This document shows, one piece after another, positions 46,054 through 57,228 of a stretch of 64,000 nt of DNA. Numbering within the stretch: the first letter of the stretch is position 1; each line of letters begins with the position of its first letter. The DNA is taken from the NCBI GenBank assembly GCA_036320915.1, contig JAXBDG010000005.1, forward strand, positions 1,364,001 to 1,428,000, written 5' to 3'. Source of the DNA: Linnemannia elongata. Lineage: Eukaryota; Mortierellomycota; Mortierellomycetes; Mortierellales; Mortierellaceae. A program made the position numbers and the translations under genes. The notes beneath the pieces were generated by a model. It worked only from the letters and a program-made list of their open reading frames with translations, was not told the origin of the DNA and made no database searches.

Positions 46054-49000
46054 CTATTTGACGCCAAAGCCCTCCGACTCATTCATGGCCCTAACTAGCA
46101 TGTTCTTAAGTTTGTCCCGTCCCCGGTAATTGTAGAGACACAGTTGGTTGAAGCAGGTGTGTGTCGTAGGATAATGGTTCGAGTCATGGCTGCCCATACA
46201 AGTGATCTTGAAGGTCAAGTTCGCAATCCCCGTCGCCGGATAACGATCCGATGCCGTAATGAACTGCAAAAGTCGCCGCTGATTCTTGTCCTCAAATTCT
46301 TTGAAAATAGACCAAAAGTTCCTGGTGAAATGAGAAAGTGTGCAGAGAGTGATGAGGTGAGTAAAATGAGAGAAAGTCTCAAGAGCGGAGCTGAACAGAA
46401 TCTGATGTGAATGTCCGCAGCATTTTCTCCTTCACTGTAGTTTCCAGAGTCCGATTCAGTTAAACAACAAAAACTAGTCGACTAGGAACTTACTTGATCA
46501 CCTCGTGGTCATCGTTAAATCCCTCATAGACCGTGACTGAACGCAGTTGGTCAATGTCCAAAGGTTCTGCGCTGCCCCGGACCAAGAACTCAATCTCCTC
46601 GGGTCGGAAGAGAGACAGTGCATGCCCTCCACAAACTAAGTAGAATCCACGGCGGAAGGATTCAAATTGCTATTTACGAGGTCGAAGGTACAAAGAAAAA
46701 TGGAAAGAACGAAGAAAGGAAGGAAGGAAAGAAATGAGCAGTTAGAAGATATGCAGAACAAAACTCAAGCAATTTCGCCTGCGGACATTAAAAGCAAACC
46801 ATCCTTCTCAAACAAGGAACGTGCAGCATGAACATACGTCAGATATGCTCTTGTTCATGATGAAGTTGGCATAGCGCTCCACATATTGTCGCTTGTTGTG
46901 GTTGGTAACAGGGATATCGCTGCCGTTAGGTATCAGTGGAACTTCCACGTTCTCGCCATATGCCTCGTACGATCCCACAAAATTGAGACAAAACACATCC
47001 TCGACATCTTCCTCCTCGTAGTTCAAAAGCTGGTCGAATCCTTTCGCCAAGTCCTGGGGGCAAGTTGAAAAGAGTGAAGTAAGGATGATCATGTTAGTAC
47101 AAAGAGAAAAAAAATACACAGAAGAGGCGGAGATAACAATAGAGTCCCGAGTCGCCATGCGTGTGAGCACTCACAGGACGGAACGTTGCCAGGTCCTCCA
47201 AGGCAACAGGTATATTGAGCAGCTTCTTGTACACGGCGAGGGGCAAGGGCAGGTCTAGAATCGTTGAATTATAAATGGCCAAACCAATAACGACTCCGAC
47301 CAAGTAGAACTGGTCAAGGGACTCAAACGAAGCTGGATTAAACCAGCAGTACTGCGATTGGTCATCATAAATGAACATGCCTAGTCGACGGATGCACAAT
47401 GAACGAAAAACGAGGTCAGATTATGCCTAGACGACGTGTCTTACGCCTTTAGTTTAACTGCGCTGAACAGATGACATCCTAGCGCGCTTACCATACTGCG
47501 GGTCAAATAGTTGCCGCACAAGGAGCAGGAACCATTCTTTCCTCAATCCTCCTGCATCAACGCCATCCTCACCAACAAACTCGATACGCAATGACTTTTT
47601 CAAATCCATCTCGTTGCGGGAAAGCTAGGAGACAATTGTACCGAAACGGGGATTCCAGTTAGCTTCCATGTAGCTTCATACCTTGACATCAGCCTTGACA
47701 ATAACCCAAAGGACATCCCATACCTGCGTCAATGACTCCTCAATCAAGTTGTTGCGGTGGACCTTCAGGATCAACAAAGGTGCCTGCTGGAGTTCCGCTT
47801 GAGTCAACAATGTAATCCCGGTCGCATCTCCCCCATTCTCGCTGGCGCGAAGTCGTTTCTGCATCACCAACGCCTCGATCGTTTTTTGCATCTTAATCTC
47901 CATTTGTCTCTTTGCGTCCCATGCCATGATTTGCATCTTGGCTCCCATTGAAATCAAGAACGGGTATTGACAGAACGTGAACATACTAGTGATAAAATAA
48001 AAGCCAGGGTCAGCAAACCAGCGCTTTCTGAGTAGACGCCACAAGTACATCCTAATCAGATATTCAAACTTACGCTGAGCGTGATTCCCAGGCGCAAAAG
48101 TCAACCGGAAGTTCGATCAGATCGACAATCATGTTGTAGTATTCGTCAATGGGAATCTTTTGGGATTTTGTCGCCGAGTCTTTGGAGAAGGGGACGATCA
48201 CAAAGTCCTCTCCTGAACGATTCTTGCCTCCAAACTCCGGCAAGTCCTTCTCGTTGGGTTGGTTCGCCTTGAAAAAGAGGTGCATCACTCTTGCCGCTGC
48301 CTGAATCCTGGGGTCGCTCTGATAGATAATGTGCTGGTTGCGATCTGTTGACTTTTGCTGGTTCGAAAGTCGCTGAGTAATAAACTTGTTGACAAAGTTG
48401 ATCCGGTTGTGAAAGATCTGGGTCGACAGACAGCTGTGTTGTGATGTAACAGATAACTGATCAGTACCGTTATTCAAATGAAATATGACGAATATGCGAG
48501 GAATATGTGCATGATGTCCTGTGCGAGCTTACTTTGTGAACCAGCTCGACAGGTATTTGTGCAAGTCGCTTGGCAGGTTGCTGATAATGGTGAAGAGACG
48601 CTTGGTGATGTTGTGATGGTATTCCGACTCCTGCTGTGTCCGATGTCGAGTAAGCCACGGGCACTATTAGTGAAAAAAAAGCGTCCAACAATTAAGTCCT
48701 CTCCAAGTTAGTCGATGAGACTCTTTTACCACCAAAATAGATAGTCAAAAGCAACAGTAGCAATCCAAGTAATCTACCTCAAACAGCAGCATGATGAACT
48801 TGAGATCCTCTTTGTCCTTGATTTCCCTGAAAAAAGGTGAGATACAATTCATTAACGAAATGCAATGGTGTTGTTAGAAACAGGTCCTGGAGAGTCTCAC
48901 AGTCGTGTTGTATCGTTGGCAATGCGGTGTACATACTTTCCAGGACGCTTCAATATCGCCTCCACCGATGTCATGACAGCCAGAGCAATCGAGTTGGGCT

Positions 49001-50206
49001 AATGTTCAAAAGGGCAATAAAAGGCTGTTAGACAGAGAATAAAGGTACGTGATAAAGATAGAGTCGACGGAGGGTCTCAACAGCAAATATCTGACGAGGG
49101 CTCAATTTACCATAGCCACCAGCAGAGAGAAAGCTTGGCGGGCTTCCTCAAGATTCACCCCGCAGTGTTCATACGTAATCGGACGCCCCTATAGGACCGA
49201 CAGTATTGGACAGCACACAAAAGGGTCAGCAATTAGGCACGAGACAAACCATCAGAAATAAGGGAACAAAATCGGAAACGACCCTCTGGGTGTGGCCTTA
49301 CGCTGCTGAAAATGGAGTTGAAAGCGGCAAACTTTCGCAACTTCTCTCGCAAGAGATTCCCGAGTTCAGTGTAGTCCAGTTCGCCTCCTGTTTCGGTCCG
49401 TTGTTCCTCTGCTCGCTCTAATGCTTGCTGGATTTGTGCCAGTGTAAGCGGTTCCTGGGGTACTATTGGTGATATCACAAAGCATATTGACCATGGGCGG
49501 GTTAATACTTTGGGAAGGATATCTGAAGGTCCAGGACTTGCCAGTTTAAAAATAATAATAAAAAATATGCTCTGCTGAGCTATTTCCACCACCCAACCAT
49601 GGACGATGTAGGGCATGAATCCACAGAGTAAACTGCTGTCGAAGAAAACCTACCAGCACCTGGCGCTGGAATCAGGTCGTTGATGGTGTCGCAGGTGACA
49701 CATTGGAACACCTTGACCGCCTGAGGGTAGCAAAGTTGGCTAGAAGAGAATGAGATGTTTGTCAATCGTCTATTAGTGTCTCGTGCGTTAATTGTGTTCC
49801 GCAGAAATGGCGAATGCAGAAGCGAGCAAGCTCTTTTCCTGAGCCTTTCTCCTACCTCTTGCAGAACATGCACTTGCCAATGATCTATTAGAGCGATGCA
49901 AGAAGATTCAATGCGTACATATTAGTACTCGGTAGTTTACTGACTAGGCTATGATTGCCCTGAGGAGGGCTGAACTGTGTATATGTTTGTCTGTGAGAGT
50001 GTTCAAAAGGTCGAGTGGGTCCGTTCGCATGTCCATCAAGGTGAGTGTGTGTGTGTGTGTATTATTATTACCAAGTGATTTCCTTGGCTTTCATAGGTTG
50101 AGGATGAAGATGCGTTAGAGGTAGAGGATGGACGTGGAGGTGGTAACTGCTGCTGGCTCTGTGACCCCGAAAGGTAAGCGTAGGGCGAGTAGCCTTGGCT
50201 TGTCAT
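46054..50206 (-). CDS. HUL4: HECT-type E3 ubiquitin ligase with LSD1-type zinc ribbon (Hul4-like)
   Basis: Fifteen minus-strand exons: 50072-50206, 49856-49884, 49654-49739, 49302-49462, 49111-49188, 48937-48998, 48778-48826, 48533-48663, 48074-48433, 47724-47985, 47492-47624, 47175-47380, 46838-47053, 46494-46669, 46054-46321. They give 783 residues. After a Gln/Ser/Pro-rich start, [19 protein letters not shown] and CDTIND form a CxxC...CxxC zinc ribbon of LSD1 type. The middle contains [19 protein letters not shown], typical of the Hul4/HECTD2 group. The HECT domain runs from about [12 protein letters not shown] to the end, with [18 protein letters not shown] and catalytic Cys751 in [15 protein letters not shown]. 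The protein forms a ubiquitin thioester and transfers ubiquitin to substrates; yeast Hul4 acts in chromatin-linked and cytosolic protein turnover. Three exons are under 65 nt. Confidence 0.92.
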
Positions 50207-51259
50207 GGCTGGCTGCTGTTCTGTTAATGTAGAGTGCGTATGAGAACGAGAGAGAGTGAAGGAGAGGGAGGGGGGGAGAGCTGGGTGTGTATGTGTGCCT
50301 GTGTCAATGAGGCTATGAATGCAGCACCCTTTTAAAAGGGACTAAAGGGCGCAGACAGAGAAGAAGGGAAGAGAAGAGAAGAGAAGGGAAGGGAAGGAAG
50401 GCCAGCGAGACAAGAGGACAGTGGAGCAAAAGGAAGGAGCTGAAAAGAGTTGGCAAAGAGAGGGAAGTGGAAAGAGGGGGATGCCAGCCTTCAAGAAGAG
50501 TCAAAAGTAGAAGTAGAAGGATTGGAGAAGAAAGAAGGGAAGGACGGAGAGAGGGATGAAAAAGCAATAGCAAAAGAAGAAATGACAAAATAATCCCAAA
50601 TTGACTGTTGACTTGAGCTTCTCTTTTCTCTTTGATCAAGTGAACCCTAGAAATGTATCGCTGCAAATGTATGTATGGAACGGGTGCGTAAAATGTATAT
50701 GTCTTGACAAAGTCCTGCCATGGCTATGTCTATCTCCACTCTGTATGTCATTCAGACAGCCAGCATCCAACAGCCTTCCAACGAAGCAAGAGGAAGAGGA
50801 GCAGCTCAGATCGCGTGATCTGAAATGACCACGTTGACAACAATCCAACCACACATTTAGCCAAGTGTGTTCAAGTGGCGATGCTCTGAGTGGATCAACC
50901 TCACGAAATACATCTTTCCCAATGGTATTGGGAACCGGCACAAAAAAACCAAAAAGACGCGACAAAACAACTACATCTTTTCTTACGTTGTTTTGCTCTC
51001 TTAGATTGACTAATCGTCATTTTCGCGGCCAGAAGTTCGTCTCCACAGGTCCCCGACCACAGGATAGTAACTTCCAATGGCGTCTTTTCAACACGCTTAG
51101 TAATTCCCTGTAAAAAAAAAAAAAAAAAAAAGCGCACACACGCCTGCCCTCTTTCCGAGCAAAAAAAACCGCTATATAAACGATCGTGTTTTTTTTTCCC
51201 ACAACCCATTTCACTCCTCTCTCTCCACTCTTCACTTCAAGAAAAACTTTCATTTAGCC
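50207..51259. other. Divergent promoter region, HECT / reductase
   Basis: About 1 kb between divergent start codons. It contains a purine-rich (minus-strand pyrimidine) leader for the HECT gene at 50230-50560, an A20-like run near 51112-51131 and a TATA box before the reductase. No gene found. Confidence 0.55.
51173..51180 (+). promoter_or_regulatory. TATA box (TATATAAA) of the reductase gene
   Basis: TATATAAA about 80 bases before the start codon at 51260, followed by a CT-rich initiator stretch. The best-placed TATA box on the plus strand. Confidence 0.6.
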
Positions 51260-52784
51260 ATGCCTTCCAACACATCTGTTATCTACCTCGCTCACCCTCA
51301 CGAGTTCCCAGTTGTTGGCGAACATTTCGCGGCCAAGACCAACAAGGACTTCAACCCTGTCCTTAAGGATGGCGAGGTCCTTGTTAGAAACCTGGTCTTC
51401 TCCCTCGATCCCTGTACGCATTTTTCTTTTTTGGCTTCCTCCCCCCCCATAAACTGTTTCTTACTTTCATGATAAAGTAAACTCATCGCCTATCCTTTGT
51501 CATCAATGACCTCTTTCCATTTTAAAATAGACATGCGCGGAAAGATGAGAGATGCCAGCAAGGCATCATACAGCGCTGCCTTTGAGATCGGCAAGCCCTT
51601 GGACGCCCGAGGAGTCGCCGAGGTGATCGAGTCCAAGAACTCAAAGTATCCCGTGGGATCGATCATTCATGCCTTTGTCGGCTGGGAGGAATACACTGTC
51701 TTGCCCGATCTCCCCACCACCAGAATCATTCCCGATGCAAGAGAGTCCAAGCTGCCATTATCTTCCTACGTCGGTGTCCTTGGCATGCCTGGTGAGTTCA
51801 TTTGTTGAACCCGGCCCTTCTTGTGTTCCTCCCTTCTTGGCTTCAATTTTTGTTGCATCATTGCAAATAGGCGTGGGTAAAAAAATGTCGAGAATAATGA
51901 CGCGCTATTTTGTTAACACCATCCATCTTTTTCTCCTTTAATCTAATCATGAACTTGGTAGGCCTTACTGCCTATGCCTCGTTGAAGGACATTGGGAAGC
52001 CCAAGGCCGGCGAGACCATCTTCATTTCTGCTGCCTCTGGAGCCGTTGGTAAGTCCAATTCCGCTACTGATATGATGATGACGCGTGTTTGCTATTGATC
52101 AAAAAGAGTGACAGTCTAACGCGTACCATTTTGTATTATGTTTCATAGGTCAACTTGCCGGTCAATTGGCCAAGGCTTGGGGTCTCACCACCATCGGATC
52201 AGGTACGCACATACAAACCTCTGCAATGACAGCATCTCTCTGATCTTTCCACCGTGTGTATGCATGCAACTTATTGTGCGTTTTACTATACTCTGATGAC
52301 AATAGCTGGATCGGACGAAAAGGTTGACTACCTTCTCAAGGAAGTCGGATTCGACCACGCATTCAACTACAAGAAGCGCTCCACCCACGAAGCACTCAAA
52401 GAGTTGGCGCCCAAGGGTATTGACATCTACTTTGAGAACGTCGGAGGCGAGACCCTGGAAGCTGCATTGGATCACCTCAACACCCATGGAAGAGTCATCG
52501 CCTGTGGAATGATCTCACAGTACAACACCCGTCAACCCTACGGGGTCAAGAACCTCATGAATGTTGTCAGCAAGAGACTCACTATCCGGGGCTTCATTGT
52601 TGCTGACTTCCACGAGCAGTATTTCGAGGATTTCTACCGCGACGTCAAGGAATTGCTGGTCAACAAGAAGATTGTATACCGTGTTGATGAGGCCAAGGGC
52701 GTTGCTGCTGCACCCGAGGCTTTTGTTGGCATGTTGAACGGAAAGAACTTTGGAAAGCAGGTTGTCCACGTTGCTGACCTCTAG
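51260..52784 (+). CDS. NADP-dependent medium-chain reductase (2-alkenal / prostaglandin reductase family)
   Basis: Five exons: 51260-51413, 51531-51791, 51962-52048, 52149-52202 and 52306-52784, giving 344 residues. The fold is the zinc-free medium-chain dehydrogenase/reductase type: DPYMRGKM (normally 'SLDPYMRGRM'), GMPGLTAYASL, the nucleotide loop AASGAVGQLAGQLAKAWG, then SDEKVDYL, YFENVGGETLEA, ACGMISQYN and the C-terminal FVGMLNGKNFGKQVV. The family reduces the C=C bond of alpha,beta-unsaturated aldehydes and ketones (2-alkenal reductase, leukotriene B4 12-hydroxydehydrogenase), usually in the cytosol, with a role in detoxifying lipid aldehydes. Four introns, each with phase 1 junctions. 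A decayed relative lies 300 bases downstream, so the gene was duplicated in tandem. Confidence 0.93.
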
Positions 52785-52822
52785 AGCTACATCGATGGTC
52801 TGGACATTGACTAGCGTACAAA

Positions 52823-52828
52823 AATAAA
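52823..52828 (+). terminator. poly(A) signal of the reductase gene
   Basis: AATAAA about 40 bases after the stop codon. Confidence 0.5.
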
Positions 52829-53077
52829 CAAAAGGATTGTTTCAAATAACAATTATGTATGTATTTATATTTTTTTGCATGGTCGTCGAATGTGGAAGAT
52901 AAAGCCACGGTCCTTTCAGTGGTTGCTGGATCAGAAAAGAAGATCCCGCGCGATCAATTCATCGACCACAAAAATCTGATGGACGAGACATTATTTTTTA
53001 TTCTTCTCTTCGGACGCTTTTATCCTTCTTCACTCTTCTCTTACACCCTCTCTTTTGTTTCCACAACACACACACTA

Positions 53078-53483
53078 GTCAACACCAAAAACAAGGCCAT
53101 CTTATTTGTAAAGCGCCCAGAGTACCACCACATCACAGGAGAATACTTTGTCCTTCAACACACTGAACTCGCCTCAAATCTGGAAGACGGCGACATTATC
53201 ACGCGCAACTATTACCTCTCATTGGACCTTTGTAATCTTTTCTTTGTTTCCCATGTCTCACTACAATCCTGTTGTCCTAATTAACTTTACTGCGTATAAC
53301 TTCACGAATAGACCTCCGAGGAAGAATGGACTCGAAGCCAGATACGTTCTCTGCTTCAACATGGACTATAATTGACCCGTCTTGGACGGCGATGTTGTTT
53401 GCAAGGAGATTGTAGTCGGGTTAGAAATTGCATATGAGGCCTTTGCGGCCAACATGAAGGGAAAGAACCTTGGCATTGCTTAG
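53078..53483 (+). pseudogene. Decayed tandem copy of the medium-chain reductase
   Basis: Three collinear fragments of the preceding reductase survive. First, 53078-53230 reads NTKNKAILFVKRPEY, then ITGEYFVLQ, LEDGDIITRNYYLSLDL, aligning with exon 1 of the intact gene. Second, after an intron-like GTAATC...AATAG, 53312-53373 reads LRGRMDSKPDTFSAS, matching the start of exon 2 (YMRGKMRDASKASYSA). Third, 53380-53483 reads PVLDGDVVCKEIVVG, then AYEAFAANMKGKNLGIA and a stop, matching the C-terminal end. The catalytic core and nucleotide-binding part are missing and the last piece is out of frame, so this is a truncated, non-functional copy. Divergence from its neighbour is large, so the duplication is old or the copy came from another family member. 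Confidence 0.75.
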
Positions 53484-53574
53484 GCATTTGCTGACCATTG
53501 AATTTGATTGCTTTATTTGAAAAGCAATAAAAAAGGGCACATATTTCTCCGGTGTCTCCATGGTGCATGTTGTT

Positions 53575-54422
53575 TTATCGCCTTCGGGAGTAAAGGTGAG
53601 AAATGGCGCCACCGATGACAGCACCAGCGACCAAGTAAGCGGCATTCGCAGGAGCAGGACCAGTCTTTACCCAACCCCTCAAAAGCGCACCCCACGATTC
53701 TTCCCCAGGCAACACAATCTCCTCGCCTGCACCCCTATTCCTTCCAACAAACTCTGGCCCCAACAGCTCATGTCGCATTCCGGGGAGGCCATCCAAACTG
53801 AACTTATTGATCGTCTTCCAGTACTCCTTGACCTTATCCTCATCCCGCTTGGACCATGTGTCAATTAACGTGTTTCGAGCCCCCTTGTAGTCAAAGTAAG
53901 GAACTCCATACCCGCAACTGGTCGAGACTTTTCGGACATCAGCTAGAATGATGGCTCGCTTTCCTGAGGCTCGAGCCAGTTCTGAGCCCTCGTAGTAGGT
54001 TTCCATGAGTGTGTTGAATTCAGGAGTGTCGACGCGAATTACTCTGCCGGTACCCATCAGTCGCATGATACGGGGTCCACCCTCGAATGCTGTCAGCATG
54101 ATCGTGATCCTCCCGTTCTCTTCCAAATGACTTTGCGTTTCAATTCCCGAGCCTAAGGGAACAGTAGAGTCAGCTCTAGCGACGTTCCCACGATGTTCGC
54201 TATCAAAAGGAGATACAATCTCGAAGAGAAGAAAGTCAACTTGCCTGACATCTCTAGGTAGCAAACTTGGTTGGAATTGAGGACACGCAGACAGTCGTAT
54301 CCCTTGGGCGAGTTGTTGACTGTCCCTCTGCCGTCCAATGGTGCTGTACCGACGAAAAAGATCCTTTGCTTCCTGATCCACTCGGCATGGTCGTCGCTGA
54401 TATTATCGAAAAACTGAACCAT
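53575..54422 (-). CDS. PNPOx-fold (pyridoxamine 5'-phosphate oxidase-like) protein with C-terminal membrane tail
   Basis: Two minus-strand exons, 54245-54422 and 53575-54152, give 251 residues. Residues ~1-110 match the split-barrel FMN-binding fold of the PNPOx-like family: WIRKQRIFFVGTAPLDGRG, VNNSPKGYDCLRVL, then GSGIETQSHLEENGRITIML and PRIMRLMGTGRV. Fungal members are mostly uncharacterised flavin-binding proteins. The C-terminus ends PANAAYLVAGAVIGGAISHLYSRRR, one hydrophobic segment plus a basic end, which suggests a tail anchor in the ER, mitochondrial outer or peroxisomal membrane. The intron (54153-54244) uses a GC donor (GCAAGT) with a TTAG acceptor; the junction rebuilds the conserved Ser-Gly-Ser-Gly motif, so this is a real GC-AG intron. 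Confidence 0.86.
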
Positions 54423-54745
54423 TATCTTGTTCGAAGTTGAAGAGTGGAGAGAGGTGTTGGCACGCGGTGTCAATTGAATCGAGTGGGCGTGGGAGAATGA
54501 GAAAGAAAAGGGAGAAAGAGAGGAGTAAAAAGGGACACAAATAAAAAAAATAACATAGAGACGGACGTGCGTCAATTAATAAGGACAAGAGATGCGTCAG
54601 ATCCATCCAAAAAGCGCTATCCGATCAAAACAACGAAATGGGTTATTTTGCATGGAGAATGACTCCAAACCGACTGACACGCTTCGGCTCATAGAAAGGG
54701 TTGACTATGCGCAGCCATGACAAGAAACACACGCCTTAGCATGCC

Positions 54746-54766
54746 TTTTTTTTTTTTTTTTTTTTT
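54746..54766. repeat. Poly(T) tract, about 21 nt
   Basis: Uninterrupted T run in intergenic DNA. Confidence 0.85.
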
Positions 54767-55942
54767 CTTCCTTTTTTAACCTTTTCAGGCTCTTGTTTGT
54801 GCTGGGAGTCAAGCGGAGGAGTGAGTGAACAAAAAAAAACACAGCGTCTACCATTCATTCAGCCACCAAAAGGGGACAACTGAGGATAGGGATGTTAACG
54901 ACCGAGCACGTTTTTGTGTTTCTGATGCCCATTCCCTCTTTAGACCCTAACTAGACGCAATTAGGTTTTTTCCCTCCTCTATGACTTCATCCTTTTACAA
55001 ACGCGCGGATTATTACCTAAAAATGTGGAGTCGCTACAGAGAAGGGTCTTCTAGACAAGAAGGCCAAGGCATTCTTTTTTTTTCTTCTTCTGCGATGTTG
55101 CGGAGGGATGAAAAGGGCGATGTGCGCAACGGCAAATTCCCACCCTTTCTTCACGTTTTTTTCAAAGCCTTTCACTAAGATGCAGTTGAAGCTGCTGCTG
55201 CTGACGTGCCTAGGGTAATCCTCTCGCTACTCTCTCTTGCAAGTCCTGCATGATGGCCAACGATATTGTCCTTTCGGGGGAATACGTCGACTGGCAGAAG
55301 TGGGCCAATAACTCCCGAAAGCGAAAGATGTTCATTTTTTTAGTCCCCTACAGTATTGTACGCAATGATGAAACTCTTAAGAGCGCTACTGACCACGCTC
55401 TCCCTCCATAGGCTCGCTGTTTCCCACTTCTTTTATGCACCACTTGTTTTTTAGCCGACCTGGAAATATAGACCCATTTTTTTTCATCTTTCCTTTCTGA
55501 TTCCCCAAAAGCGCGTTTTTTATTCTTTTGTACGAATGGATCGACCAGTCAAAGCACTTTCGCGGTCTTGGATAACTATCCTACAGCCCTTTTCTTTGTT
55601 CTCGATCTCACTTGTACTTACTCCCTCCTCTCACCCTACCAACCACAAACCACCTCCCCTCCACTACTCCCTCCATGATCCACTCCTACCACCGTCCTAT
55701 CGCAACAGCCAAGTTCGTTTTTTGTTTTGCTTTTGAACACAAACGATTATCACCGATGTCATCGTTCGTTAACACAGTCGCATTCTACTCGCTCCTCTCA
55801 TCACTTGGAAGGCAATTATGTCGCGATAAAGGCTGAAAGACGGAAGAGTGATTTACCTTACCTCGATCGTATACTATACCCTACCCTTGTTGCAACAATA
55901 ACCAGCGCAGCTATCTGTCAAAGAAGACGATCATCTGTAGGG

Positions 55943-55950
55943 TATAAGTA
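55943..55950 (+). promoter_or_regulatory. TATA-like box (TATAAGTA) of the ferritin-like gene
   Basis: TATAAGTA about 140 bases before the start codon at 56082, followed by a CA/CT-rich leader. Confidence 0.45.
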
Positions 55951-56081
55951 GACAACAATGTCCTCCTCAAAATGCTTCATTATCTTCACAACCCAACATC
56001 TCTCAAGTCAACACACCTACTCCACTCTATTCTCTCTCTACCTCCCACATTCCTACAAAAACATTCTCTTCTAGCCCAAGA

Positions 56082-57020
56082 ATGCGTTTCTCCACCGTCT
56101 TTGTCGCCATGGCCGCCATCGCCACCGCGACCATCACAACCGCCGCTCCAACCCCCAAGTCCTCCAATAACCAAACCCTGACCATCCTCAACTACGCCCT
56201 GTCCCTCGAGCACCTCGAAGCCGAGTTCTACAAACAGGGCCTCGCGAAATTTAATGAATCTGACTTCACCAACGGCGGTTTTAACGCAACTGTCCGCGAC
56301 CGCTTCTCCGACATTGGCGACCAAGAGAACACGCACGTCATGGCCTTGACCTCGGTCATCGAGTCCATGAATGGTACCGCCGTCCCCATCTGTAACTACA
56401 CCTTCCCCATGGATAACGTGACCCAGTTCCTTGCCGTCGCTCAAGCCCTTGAGAATACGGGTGTCTCAGCCTACCTCGGTGCCGCTTCTAATCTCACCGG
56501 CGACCTCTTGACCGACGCCGCGTCGATCACAGCCGTCGAAGCCCGCCACGCCTCATACTTGAACGAACTCTGGGGTCAATATGGCGCCCCCTACGCCTTC
56601 GACACCCCCCTGGGACCCCGAGAGGTCATCACCATCGCCTCCAACTTTATCAGTTCCTGCCCTCACAATATCACTATCAAACCCTTCAACCAATTGACGG
56701 CCTCTCTCCCAGCCGCTGGTTCCAACTCGTCCATGGTCACCACATCCTTCATGGGTACCGGTTCCAACTCGACGAACTCGACCTACTGCCAGTTCTTGTA
56801 CGGCAATAGTGTTAGCGTCAGCCCCCGCAGCGAGTGTTCCCTCCCCATGAACGCTACTGGGTATGTCTATGTCCTTATCACTAAGAACAAGACCCCCCTC
56901 ACCTTGGAGAAGGACTCCAGCATCCTTGCTGGTCCCGCCCTCCTCTTTAACACCATCAGCAGCCAGTCCAACGGCACCCAGACCAACGGCACCATGACCA
57001 ACGGCACCATGACCAGCTAA
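56082..57020 (+). CDS. Secreted ferritin-like domain protein (Rds1-type)
   Basis: Intronless, 312 residues. Residues 1-21 form a signal peptide (FVAMAAIATATITTA, cut near APTP). A four-helix ferritin-like domain follows: LNYALSLEHLEAEFYKQGL, FSDIGDQENTHVMAL, then FLAVAQALENTGVSAYLGA and TAVEARHASYLNEL. Paired Glu/ExxH residues (EHLEAE, QENTH, EARH) sit where di-metal ligands lie in ferritin-like proteins. Fungal relatives include the stress-induced Rds1 group. About a dozen N-x-S/T sites suggest heavy glycosylation. The end is a short tandem repeat of NGTMTNGTQ-like units without a clear GPI signal. The coding region is strongly biased to C-ending codons, suggesting high expression. Metal use not shown. 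Confidence 0.9.
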   Translation: MRFSTVFVAMAAIATATITTAAPTPKSSNNQTLTILNYALSLEHLEAEFYKQGLAKFNESDFTNGGFNATVRDRFSDIGDQENTHVMALTSVIESMNGTAVPICNYTFPMDNVTQFLAVAQALENTGVSAYLGAASNLTGDLLTDAASITAVEARHASYLNELWGQYGAPYAFDTPLGPREVITIASNFISSCPHNITIKPFNQLTASLPAAGSNSSMVTTSFMGTGSNSTNSTYCQFLYGNSVSVSPRSECSLPMNATGYVYVLITKNKTPLTLEKDSSILAGPALLFNTISSQSNGTQTNGTMTNGTMTS

Positions 57021-57153
57021 ATCTGTCCATATCTTCTAGTACATATCACCACCTTAATTTATGCCACCTTCTGTTCTTCCCCTTGTACAGCGAACATTTC
57101 GTAGTACCAATACTTGAAAAATAAGCGTAATGACAACAGCAACAAATATGTCG

Positions 57154-57159
57154 AATAAA
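57154..57159 (+). terminator. poly(A) signal of the ferritin-like gene
   Basis: AATAAA about 135 bases after the stop codon and 70 bases before the stop of the convergent MDV1 gene. Confidence 0.45.
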
Positions 57160-57228
57160 TAAAAAAAAGTCGAATCCTTGACACAATCAACAGCTTTCAA
57201 AAGAAATGGGTAGTATGGTGTTGTTTTA

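Larger units (their letters stand above)
54423..56081. other. Intergenic region, PNPOx-like / ferritin-like
   Basis: 1.65 kb between divergent genes; a T21 tract at 54746-54766 and A/T-rich runs. The TATA box of the ferritin-like gene lies near the end. No gene supported. Confidence 0.55.
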
